A DNA stretch of 39,193 bases from Candidatus Hodarchaeota archaeon. GTDB taxonomy: Archaea; Asgardarchaeota; Heimdallarchaeia; Hodarchaeales; Hodarchaeaceae. The notes under the pieces were generated by a model. That model was not told where the DNA came from. It made no database searches and was given only the letters and a program-made list of their open reading frames with translations. Position numbers and translations under genes: made by a program. Each line of letters starts with the position of its first letter. The first letter of the stretch is position 1. The stretch lies in NCBI GenBank assembly GCA_016839625.1, contig JAEOTY010000212.1:1-39193 (forward strand), in the 5' to 3' direction. Positions 23,929 through 31,676 of this stretch are shown here, one piece after another.

Positions 23929-24906
23929 ATTTTGACATCTGCTAATCATTTCGGAAATAAAAGGACTCTCTATTTTTTTTTCTTTTAATGCTTTTAATGT
24001 ATGAATTAACTCACGATAATGTTGGAACGGAGCATTTGTTCGTTTTCCCCAATCTAAAACTGAACATAAATTTCTACCTAGATATTCACCTAATTGTTCG
24101 TGAGCTAATTGCTGTAGTTGAGGTGTGCTGATTGTGTCGGGATGAAGAATAGGCATATCGGTGCCATTTGCTTCCAAACCAAAGTATGCCTCTGTAAAAA
24201 GGCACCAAATTTCAGTTTCAGGGAAGTTTTTTTGAAGTTTCTCTTCCAATTGAACTATACGCTGCGCTCCTATCAATGACCCTGCAATTGAAATTATTAC
24301 AAACGTTAACGGAACTTGGAGTTGAGCTTGAATTATCTGTATGACTTTGGTAATAGTAACTCCTGTTGCAATGGTGTCTCCAATGAAAATTACTTTTAGA
24401 TCCTCATTTAAAGCCTCAAAATTAGTGTATGAGACTTCTGTGTCCCATTTTCCATCTGGTTTTAGAAATCTGCGAATTCCAATAAAATTACGAGCTAATG
24501 AATGATTATAAAGATCATAAAAGGATTTAAGTAAATTGTACGTTAGTGATCCTGATAATGGTACAACTTCAGCCATTTGATGGTATTGAATTGAGCGTTT
24601 CTGTAACGTAAAATAAGCTGAAAGGCAATTCTTGACTGCAGCAGCACATTTTGTGATAAGGGGTAACCCAACAAGAAAATGGTCAGTTAAAATTTGCCTA
24701 GCAGAGCTTGACTCAATTAAAAAACAACGGTCACTTAATTTTGGATTGGTCAGCCGATAAACTTTTACAGAAGTTGAAGTTTCAGTTAATAACTTGATCT
24801 TATCAAGCAACGTTATTTCACTAGTTTTTTTATTAGAAGTTGAGCCTCTATTATAACTATTACCCAAAGGAAAAAAGTTAAATCTAGAGTAACGGATTAT
24901 CTTCAT
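23911..24906 (-). CDS. Orphan phosphoribosyltransferase-like protein
   Basis: A type I phosphoribosyltransferase-fold protein. The PRPP-binding loop is VIFIGDTIATGVTITKVI (residues 172-189), with Gly in place of the first of the two acidic residues normally seen (DDT-type becomes GDT). Earlier, MAEVVPLSGSLTYNLLKSF resembles the substrate-side pyrophosphate loop. The extra N-terminal ~100 and C-terminal ~80 residues (SVLDWGKRTNAPFQHYREL) are not part of standard enzymes. It could be a nucleobase salvage enzyme, a PRPP-sensing regulator or an inactive relative; uracil transferase-like is only a guess. It overlaps the end of the four-helix protein gene. Confidence 0.7.
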   Translation of the reverse strand: MKIIRYSRFNFFPLGNSYNRGSTSNKKTSEITLLDKIKLLTETSTSVKVYRLTNPKLSDRCFLIESSSARQILTDHFLVGLPLITKCAAAVKNCLSAYFTLQKRSIQYHQMAEVVPLSGSLTYNLLKSFYDLYNHSLARNFIGIRRFLKPDGKWDTEVSYTNFEALNEDLKVIFIGDTIATGVTITKVIQIIQAQLQVPLTFVIISIAGSLIGAQRIVQLEEKLQKNFPETEIWCLFTEAYFGLEANGTDMPILHPDTISTPQLQQLAHEQLGEYLGRNLCSVLDWGKRTNAPFQHYRELIHTLKALKEKKIESPFISEMISRCQNLVYSP

Positions 24907-24951
24907 AATCTAAGATTTGTACTCTCTTGGGAATTAGATGGAGTCACAATA

Positions 24952-25500
24952 ATGAAAGCGTTAATTGTGTATGGAACCAGATATGGGGCAACGCGAGGAG
25001 TAGCTGAACGGATGGCTGAATGGTTAAATGAATCTAATATAGATTCCACCGTTATAAACATAAAAAAAGATCAATGGCCAGATTTATCGTCTTATAATGG
25101 TTTAATAATTGGTTCAGGAATTAAGATAGGCCAATGGACTAAAGAAATGAAAAATCTCCTCAATACGAAAAAAGAAGAAATTAACACGTTTAGTGGGCCA
25201 AAAGTATTCTTTGTGTGTTCAGGTTACGCAGCTATTCCAGAAAAATATCAAGAAATTAAAGAAGAATACTGTAAAAAGGCATTAGAAGATATAGGAGTCA
25301 ATGTTGATAATTATGAAGCTTTTGGTGGAATTATGGATGTCTCGAAATCTTCAAAGCAAAGCTGGGTAAATAGGCAAATTTTGAGAGTTGCAGGGAAAGA
25401 AAATCCTGAATTTAATCCTAAAGGAATAAATGATTCTAGAGATTGGGATAAAATAGAAGAGTTCACCCAAGAATTCATTCAGAAATTACAATTAAATTAA
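24952..25500 (+). CDS. Flavodoxin-like (HemG-type) FMN protein
   Basis: A flavodoxin-fold FMN-binding protein of 182 residues. The phosphate loop is YGTRYGATRGVAERMA (residues ~8-23), and the family's middle strand GLIIGSGIKIGQWTKEM and VFFVCSGYAAIP are present. Longer than single-domain flavodoxin and similar to protoporphyrinogen-oxidase-type HemG, though heme synthesis context is absent. It probably shuttles electrons or reduces a membrane-bound substrate. GGAG precedes the ATG. The methyltransferase-like gene begins 13 bases after it, suggesting cotranscription. Confidence 0.9.
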   Translation: MKALIVYGTRYGATRGVAERMAEWLNESNIDSTVINIKKDQWPDLSSYNGLIIGSGIKIGQWTKEMKNLLNTKKEEINTFSGPKVFFVCSGYAAIPEKYQEIKEEYCKKALEDIGVNVDNYEAFGGIMDVSKSSKQSWVNRQILRVAGKENPEFNPKGINDSRDWDKIEEFTQEFIQKLQLN

Positions 25501-25513
25501 TTGGTGATCGAAG

Positions 25514-26029
25514 TTGCCTGAACATGAACATACGCACGGAATTGGAAAGGAGCATCCACGGTCTCATGAAATCCAGTTAATTTGTGTTGCTTTTTTCTTG
25601 GTTGTTTGGGGAGTAGATTCAATTTTATTAAATCTCACTACACAATTATCTAGTGAAATACCATGGCAACTTCGTCTTTTAGTATTTCTTATCTTAGCTC
25701 TTATAGCATATAGATTAGTCAACGGTTCCCATAGATTAGTTCTAGAAGGTGTTGATAATGCTCAACCAAAAGTGGTTGCTGAAGATGTGTATGCCTTGTT
25801 AAGACATCCCATGTATTTTGCTTATATTATTGGATTTATTGCCTTTATTCAGTTAACAATGTCCCTAATATCTGTTATTCCGTTTATAATTGCATTTTTT
25901 CTTTTTAATAAGATAGCGGCCTTTGAAGAAAAGGAATTAATCCAGATTCTCGGTCAAGAGTACTTAGACTATAGGAAAAAGGTTCGTCGTTGGATACCCA
26001 ATCTGCTTATTTTCTTTAGAAAGAAGTAG
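25514..26029 (+). CDS. ICMT-like membrane methyltransferase family protein
   Basis: A polytopic protein of the ICMT/phospholipid methyltransferase superfamily (171 residues). A His-rich N-terminus (EHEHTHGIGKEH) could bind metal. Hydrophobic segments at ~21-41, 50-68, 97-125 surround the conserved AEDVYALLRHPMYFAYI (RHPMY) and FEEKELIQILGQEYLDYRKKV motifs. TTG start. Operonic with the flavodoxin gene, suggesting a shared redox/lipid or thiol pathway. A longer relative lies at 13168-13782. Confidence 0.85.
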   Translation: MPEHEHTHGIGKEHPRSHEIQLICVAFFLVVWGVDSILLNLTTQLSSEIPWQLRLLVFLILALIAYRLVNGSHRLVLEGVDNAQPKVVAEDVYALLRHPMYFAYIIGFIAFIQLTMSLISVIPFIIAFFLFNKIAAFEEKELIQILGQEYLDYRKKVRRWIPNLLIFFRKK

Positions 26030-26046
26030 AACTAGAATCATTGTTC

Positions 26047-27762
26047 TTATTGCTCGTACTGAGAAAGAATTTTTTTTGCTTCTTTTAAGTAGGTTCGAAA
26101 TTCTTCAATTCTCATTAATTCATCAATCGTTTTTGTCGGGACCTCACTTACCTGTTTATATATCATTTTGACAACAAGATTCTCTAGCTGGGCTAACTCA
26201 ATCCTTTGGCTTAAAGCAACATTCTTATCAATATACTCTTCCCATTTTTGTAATTGAGAAAAAAATGAATAATGCTCATAGCCAATAGTGTTAGCTAACG
26301 TCTTCAAGCCTTTCTTATCGGTAATAGCTTGAGCCTGAAGTAATAGCTTCTGTGCTTGTTGAATGTCTAATTTTAAAAGAGCAAGCTTCGATTGGAGCCA
26401 GTAAGTTTGCGCTGATAACGAATGAGAATGTTGTTCCTGAGCAATTTCAAGCAATTGATTACAATAGCGGTCTAATTCATTTAGAATATCTTCATTACCA
26501 GTGGTTTTCAATTCATAAAGGAGCAACTCACACAAATTAATTATTGCTTCAACTGTAATCTTGTAGACAATGTAGGGTTCCTCCGCTATTTCTTGAAAAA
26601 TACGTAGGGCGTCCATTTTATCAGATAATCTTTTACTTGTTTTCAAGACAAGTGCTTTGCCTGCACGGTATATTAAGTCGTGCCAAATACTATTCTCATG
26701 TTCCTTCAGCTGTTCTAAATCTTTTACAAGAGGGATGGCTTGGTTTGGTGAGAGATGGTAGGTGTAAAGACGAATCAGATTGTATAAGCCATCAGCAAGG
26801 TAAAATTTAGCTTTTCTTTTCTTTGCGATATTTAAAGCCTTTTTATAACATTCTAATGAGGTATGAAACTCTCCTCGATCCTGTAGTAGTCTTCCAAGGT
26901 CATAAAAACCAAGAATAATTGAAGAAATATATCCAATTGACTCTGCAAGATCAATTGATTTAGTTATAAATTTTTCAGCTACCTCTAGTTCCCCTTTATA
27001 GTAATAAATTTCGCCTAAATGGAGCAAGTTATGAGAGATATCACACTTATTCTTAATTCTCTCCGCTAGAGTAAGAGCTTTATTTGTGTAGTCTAAAGCC
27101 AAGTTGAATTTGCCTGTAAACAAATAATAATTCCCGAGTGCACGATAAGCTTGGGAAATAAGCTGCCTATTTCCAATTTCTTCTCCAATGGTCAAGCTTT
27201 CTTTAAAAAACTTCATAGCTGCATCGTGGTTTCCTTTATACAAATGATAATAACCCAAACCGAATAAAGACTCACTAATGCTTGCTTTAACTTCAATTTC
27301 TTTTCCAAGTGACAGACTTTCCTGAATCAAAGGCAATTGGTGTTCTAATTCAGCATTAGGGTCGAATGATGTGGCTTTCAAGTAGAGAAAAGTTGCTTTC
27401 CTTTGTTTATATTCTTTCGATGTATTGTCTAATCTTTGATTAAGTAAAGCTTCCCCTTCATCAATCAATTTCTCAGTTTCATCTGTTGTTTCAAGCATCA
27501 TTGAGATCTTGAGTAAAAATAGAATAGCATCAAATTCATATAATGCATTTTTGTATTTCTTACTTTGATTAAGTAATTTCTCAGATGTTTCTTTTGCTTT
27601 AGCTAGTTCTCCAAGATTAATATAACAAAAAATTCTATTAAATAAAATTTTCAGATGATTATTCGCATCTAATTTATTGAATGATCCAATTTTAGCAAGC
27701 TGGTTTAATGCTTCTTCATAGTTCTCCTGATTAATCAAAGAATTAACGCTATTTATAATCAA
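26047..27762 (-). CDS. Tetratricopeptide-repeat protein
   Basis: A 571-residue all-helical protein. At least five TPR-like units are clear, for example AMKFFKESLTIGEEIG, ALDYTNKALTLAERIK, AEKFITKSIDLAESIG and SLECYKKALNIAKKRK, each preceded by a G-x-x-Y/L-x-x-G turn (LGYYHLYKGNHDAA, LGNYYLFTGKFNLA, LGEIYYYKGELEVA). No enzymatic domain visible. Probably a scaffold for a protein complex. Start is TTG 27762. Such archaeal TPR proteins are often accessory and fast-evolving. Confidence 0.9.
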   Translation of the reverse strand: MIINSVNSLINQENYEEALNQLAKIGSFNKLDANNHLKILFNRIFCYINLGELAKAKETSEKLLNQSKKYKNALYEFDAILFLLKISMMLETTDETEKLIDEGEALLNQRLDNTSKEYKQRKATFLYLKATSFDPNAELEHQLPLIQESLSLGKEIEVKASISESLFGLGYYHLYKGNHDAAMKFFKESLTIGEEIGNRQLISQAYRALGNYYLFTGKFNLALDYTNKALTLAERIKNKCDISHNLLHLGEIYYYKGELEVAEKFITKSIDLAESIGYISSIILGFYDLGRLLQDRGEFHTSLECYKKALNIAKKRKAKFYLADGLYNLIRLYTYHLSPNQAIPLVKDLEQLKEHENSIWHDLIYRAGKALVLKTSKRLSDKMDALRIFQEIAEEPYIVYKITVEAIINLCELLLYELKTTGNEDILNELDRYCNQLLEIAQEQHSHSLSAQTYWLQSKLALLKLDIQQAQKLLLQAQAITDKKGLKTLANTIGYEHYSFFSQLQKWEEYIDKNVALSQRIELAQLENLVVKMIYKQVSEVPTKTIDELMRIEEFRTYLKEAKKILSQYEQ

Positions 27763-28155
27763 ATTCAGTTTAATCCACTCTAACTAGTGAATTTAACTTA
27801 ATCTGGTCTTAAGACCAAATTACTTTAGTAGTTTTAGAACTCATTCCATTAGAAGAATTGAAAGAAAATTATTGACTTTGAAAAGAATAACATCAGAGAA
27901 TATTTTTCAGAAACCATTACTGTCAAGAATCATAATTTTTGACTTCTATATTGTATTTTGAACCTAAAATATAATGAAATCTCATGAATATCAAGTAGAA
28001 ATTGATAATAATTCGAAAGTTAATACCGAAACACCTTATAATTCAATTTGGATTGGCCAGGCAATTTCAATACTTGGTTCCTAAATTACTATCACTTTCT
28101 AGTTGGCCAATTTTTTAGGAAAAAAGAAATGATTGATAAAGGAAACAAATCATAA
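27763..28155. other. Intergenic spacer upstream of the TPR gene
   Basis: About 390 AT-rich bases between two minus-strand genes. ATTGGCCA (28052-28059) and TGGCCAAT (28104-28111) form a spaced inverted repeat near the 3' end of the GTPase gene. The TPR promoter must be in the left part. No RNA gene or convincing ORF. Confidence 0.4.
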
Positions 28156-29193
28156 TCATCCTCTCTTTATTGTTATTTCCACAACATCTGTATCCTTCAG
28201 TTCATGCTCCAATCCCACTCTTTGACCTGGAAAATCAACAGATAAACCCCATACTTTTGCATAACGGAAAAACTTAAGGAAATCTTTATGAATTTTTTCT
28301 GCTAATTCACCTACAGTTGTACCTATAGGACAAATAAAAGGGAGTTTATATTCAGCTTCACGTCTTGGGGGTTTGGTATAGATTCTCATGACTTCTAGAA
28401 CGTTATAAAGGTATTCTTTTAGCTTTATGAGGGAATTTTCGTCTTTTATCGTGATTGGATGGATTGGTAGAGAAGTGATTGATTTTAAAATATCAAAGTT
28501 ATGATGTGAACCAGGAAGATCTCCCTTCGTTGCAATAATCGCCAAATTAATAAGCGAATCTTTGATTTCTAGAAGACCTGCATTTTGTAGTTGTTCCAGG
28601 AGGAATTTATATTGCTGATTAATATCTAATGATAGATCTATTACGAGCAGTATAGCATCAGCTGTTCTCGCAACTCGTACAATCTGTTTATTGATTTCCC
28701 AATCCTCTTTAAAATCTAAAAAACCAGGGATATCAATAATTTGGATCTTCAAGCTATTATGTTCACATGTTCCTGCAAGAGCTGTTCGAGTAGTATGAAG
28801 ATAATTTCCAATTTTTACATCTGTGTTAGTAATGGCATTCATCAGAGTACTTTTTCCAACATTGGAAAGACCAAAGAGTACTATCCTCCCATCACCCGAA
28901 CGTGGAATATGGAATGGATCATATTGACGTCCTTTCTGTTTGGGTTTAAATTGGGCTTCTGCTTTGAGACCCTCTAATTGTCGAATCAGAAGTTGAAACA
29001 TTCCAACTTTATTTAATTTTTTGGTTTTGATATCTTCTATAATGTCCTCTAATTCACTGACTAGTTCTTCTCCTTCTAAAATTCTGATTCTTCTTGCAAC
29101 ATTGAATCGGTACCATTTTAACCTTCTTTTATAATTACTCATTTCTTTCAACTCATTTTCAGGGTTATTAAATGTTCGTTTCATTTTTTTCAT
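28156..29193 (-). CDS. DRG/OBG-like GTPase with TGS domain
   Basis: A translation-associated GTPase of the DRG family. The N-terminal ~100 residues are helical and charged; G1 is GLSNVGKST (108-116), G3 DIPGF (154-158), G4 TKGD (222-225) instead of N-K-x-D. The G domain is followed directly by the conserved VMRIYTKPPR segment and a C-terminal TGS domain (LPFICPIGTTVGELAEKIHKDFL, then GQRVGLEHELKDTDVVEITI). Ordinary DRG proteins carry a ~60-residue S5D2L insert between G3 and G4; here the corresponding linker is too short for it. SD GAGG precedes the ATG. It stands alone, divergent from the radical SAM gene. Confidence 0.88.
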   Translation of the reverse strand: MKKMKRTFNNPENELKEMSNYKRRLKWYRFNVARRIRILEGEELVSELEDIIEDIKTKKLNKVGMFQLLIRQLEGLKAEAQFKPKQKGRQYDPFHIPRSGDGRIVLFGLSNVGKSTLMNAITNTDVKIGNYLHTTRTALAGTCEHNSLKIQIIDIPGFLDFKEDWEINKQIVRVARTADAILLVIDLSLDINQQYKFLLEQLQNAGLLEIKDSLINLAIIATKGDLPGSHHNFDILKSITSLPIHPITIKDENSLIKLKEYLYNVLEVMRIYTKPPRREAEYKLPFICPIGTTVGELAEKIHKDFLKFFRYAKVWGLSVDFPGQRVGLEHELKDTDVVEITIKRG

Positions 29194-29743
29194 GTTTTTC
29201 CTCGAAAAGATGGGGAATTTCTAGGGCTTTCATTACCTTTAGAACTCAGAAATGAGCGGAGGTCGTTTAGAAGGAATTGAAGAATGAGTAGTTCCTTATT
29301 AGGAAAAGAAAATAATTATTGCTCATTATATATGAAAAAAAGCAGTTGGTACTACCCACTCTAATAGTCACTAGAAGTAAGTTGCTGTACGAATTTATAC
29401 GTTTACATAAATGCTTGGGAGTAAATGCACTAAGAGTAATGACAGCAGCTGATAGTTCTAACTAAATTAGAGCGCGAGTTTTCCTCGCGCCTCATTATAT
29501 TGTAAGAGTGGAGAGTAACATTATTATCGATTATAATTGCTACTAAGTTTTTATAAAACTTGATATTTAGGTAATCCTAATCGTATCTGTTTAACTAATT
29601 TATTATAACACTGTCTTTCAGAAGAGATTACTAAAAGATCAGTAATGTTAAAAGTAAAAGGTAAGGATGAAAAAATCCTTAATTGGATTAGAAAAAATTA
29701 AACAAGTATCCCTACACCTACCTCACAGAGAGAAAAGGCAAGA
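29194..29743. other. 550-base intergenic region with GC-rich hairpin
   Basis: Divergent spacer. Two adjacent dyads (about 29455-29473, imperfect, and 29472-29490, perfect 7-bp GCGCGAG/CTCGCGC) stand out by their GC content. Short ORFs at 29284-29364, 29645-29704 and 29667-29747 are noted; only the last overlaps the downstream start. No tRNA recognised. Confidence 0.45.
29472..29490. other. GC-rich 7-bp hairpin in an AT-rich spacer
   Basis: GCGCGAG (29472-29478), loop TTTTC, CTCGCGC (29484-29490): a perfect, GC-rich stem in a spacer that is otherwise AT-rich. It could be the core of a small structured RNA or a protein-binding site. There is no T-run after it. Confidence 0.4.
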
Positions 29744-29747
29744 ATGA
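29667..29747 (+). CDS. Possible leader peptide overlapping the radical SAM start
   Basis: A 26-codon frame (ATG 29667, beginning MKKSLIGLEKIKQ) whose stop overlaps the next start as ATGA at 29744. GGTAAG lies just upstream. Such overlap is typical of translational coupling, so it could be a leader or a small gene; chance is also possible. Confidence 0.2.
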   Translation: MKKSLIGLEKIKQVSLHLPHREKRQE

Positions 29748-30559
29748 AAATTAGTTTTCGTGAAGCTAAGAGTATCATCACCAAAAGTAATATTCCATCG
29801 ATTGATTACGTTATTAATCCCTATATTGGTTGCCAGCATGGGTGTATTTATTGTTACGCTGAATTTATGATTAGATTTACTGGTCATAAAGGTGATAGAT
29901 GGGGAGAATTTTTAGACGTAAAGGAATTTAATGCTGATAAGATTAAGCCTGAGAAATATAAGGGAAAGAGGATTTTACTGAGTTCTGTAACAGATCCTTA
30001 TTTGCCTCTTGAGAAAAAGTATCAGAATACCCGACAGATCTTGGAAAAACTCGTTGGGACTGATGCTGAAATTTCTATTCTTACGAAATCTAAATTGGTT
30101 GTCAGGGATATTGATCTGTTTAAGAAATTCAAAAATATTGAGGTCGGAATCTCAATAAGCACATTAGATGAGACTTTTGCAAGAACAATTGAGCGAGGAG
30201 CATCGAAACCTTCGGATCGGTTAGAAGCTTTGAGAACTATCTATGAGGCTGGGATCCAAACCTATACTTTCATCTCCCCGTTTTTTCCAGAGATTACTGA
30301 TTATATAGCAATCATTGAAGAGTCAGTAAGTTATACACACAATTATATGTTCGAGAATTTAAACTTCAGACCTCACAATATCCCGAGAATTATGAGTATT
30401 ATCAAAGAATGCTATCCAGATTTAATAGCTAAATACCAGGAAATTCATAAGGATAGAACACAGTGGGATATTGTTGAAACTGAGATTAGGGATTATTGTG
30501 AGGAAAATCAACTCCGCTATTCAATTGAATTTCATCATGGCGGATTCTCAAAAAGTTGA
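29744..30559 (+). CDS. SPL-family radical SAM protein
   Basis: A radical SAM protein of the spore-photoproduct-lyase/Rv2578c-like family. The iron-sulfur triad is C-QHG-C-IY-C at residues 30, 34 and 37 (NPYIGCQHGCIYCYA); ILLSSVTDPYLPLE and VGISISTLDE match the barrel strands that bind SAM. No DNA-photolesion-specific Cys is recognisable, so the substrate may differ. ATG start, overlapping a possible leader ORF. Ribokinase starts 16 bases downstream, so the two are probably co-transcribed. Confidence 0.9.
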   Translation: MKISFREAKSIITKSNIPSIDYVINPYIGCQHGCIYCYAEFMIRFTGHKGDRWGEFLDVKEFNADKIKPEKYKGKRILLSSVTDPYLPLEKKYQNTRQILEKLVGTDAEISILTKSKLVVRDIDLFKKFKNIEVGISISTLDETFARTIERGASKPSDRLEALRTIYEAGIQTYTFISPFFPEITDYIAIIEESVSYTHNYMFENLNFRPHNIPRIMSIIKECYPDLIAKYQEIHKDRTQWDIVETEIRDYCEENQLRYSIEFHHGGFSKS

Positions 30560-30575
30560 AATTTGAGGGTTATAA

Positions 30576-31535
30576 ATGAAGAATGAAGGAAAGTATGTTC
30601 TTGTCGTTGGTTCTAGTAATATGGATCTCAATATGTATTCGAAAAGATTTCCCACACCTGGAGAAACTGTTACTGGGGGAACCTTTACGCAATCTTTTGG
30701 AGGAAAAGGCGCAAATCAAGCAGTTGCTTCTATTAGATCAGGAAGCAATACTGTTTTCATCGGAAAAGTGGGGAATGATACATTTGGAACCCAAATGCTT
30801 GAACATTTAGCAAATGAGGGAATAGATACTTCAGGTGTGATACTGGATCCAGATATAGTGAGTGGTGTGGCTATTATATTAATAGACTCTAAAGGTCAGA
30901 ATATGATTAGCGTTGCGCCAGGAGCTAATAAAAAATTAGTCAAGGAAGATTTGAAAGACGCTACTGATATAATAGAAAATGCAACTGTTGTAATACTACA
31001 AATGGAAATTCGATTAGAAGTTATTCGAGAGATCTTTGGCATTGCTTCCGAAAAAAAGGTAATATCAATTCTAAATCCTGCACCTTTTAAAGAAATCCCG
31101 TTAGAGGTTTTAAAAAAAGTTGATATCATAACCCCCAATGAAAACGAGCTTTATAAACTTCATAACTCACTTGGATTTAAAGAACAACAAGAAAACCTTC
31201 ATGAAAAAATTTCAAAAGTCGCTAATGATCTCCATACTTGTGGAATAAATACTATTATAGTTACATTAGGGAATAAGGGTTGTTTTGTTTCTGACAGGAA
31301 AAATGGGGAGCAATACCATGTTTCAGCTATTCAGGTTTCTGCTATTGATGCTGTTGGAGCAGGTGATTGTTTTAATGGTGTATTAGCTAGCAGGTTATCC
31401 AAGGGTGACAATCTACGGACAGCTACAAGATATGCCAATGTAGCAGCTTCTATTGCAGTAACAAGAACAGGAGCTCAGAGTTCAATGCCTTTCTGGAATG
31501 AAATCGAAAAAAAATTCATTGAATTATATGAATAG
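30576..31535 (+). CDS. rbsK: Ribokinase (PfkB family)
   Basis: A PfkB-family carbohydrate kinase that phosphorylates ribose (or a related sugar) with ATP. Residues match ribokinase: VGSSNMDLNMYSKRFPTPGE at the start, GGKGANQAVA (42-51) for substrate binding, TPNENEL, and the anion-hole motif DAVGAGDCFNG (258-268) with catalytic Asp264. Length 319 is normal. GAGGG lies upstream. Its operon partner, a radical SAM protein, is unrelated in function; deoC and a nucleoside-type deaminase in the window fit pentose or nucleoside salvage. Ribokinase and closely related nucleoside or deoxyribose kinases cannot be separated from sequence alone. Confidence 0.9.
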   Translation: MKNEGKYVLVVGSSNMDLNMYSKRFPTPGETVTGGTFTQSFGGKGANQAVASIRSGSNTVFIGKVGNDTFGTQMLEHLANEGIDTSGVILDPDIVSGVAIILIDSKGQNMISVAPGANKKLVKEDLKDATDIIENATVVILQMEIRLEVIREIFGIASEKKVISILNPAPFKEIPLEVLKKVDIITPNENELYKLHNSLGFKEQQENLHEKISKVANDLHTCGINTIIVTLGNKGCFVSDRKNGEQYHVSAIQVSAIDAVGAGDCFNGVLASRLSKGDNLRTATRYANVAASIAVTRTGAQSSMPFWNEIEKKFIELYE

Positions 31536-31676
31536 CTAAAGGAGGAGACACGTCTAAGATCTCTGAACTGTTTATCATAAATTATGTCCTTTTCGAAAAA
31601 CTATCATACAACTACTGTAGGAAATGACTTAAGACATGTCATAAGAACTCTGGAATAAAAAATAAGGGGTGATATT

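Noticed and set aside
29284-29364. 26-codon ORF in the spacer upstream of the radical SAM gene
   Set aside because: Hydrophobic/aromatic random-looking product (ends in KKSSWYYPL), weak ribosome site.
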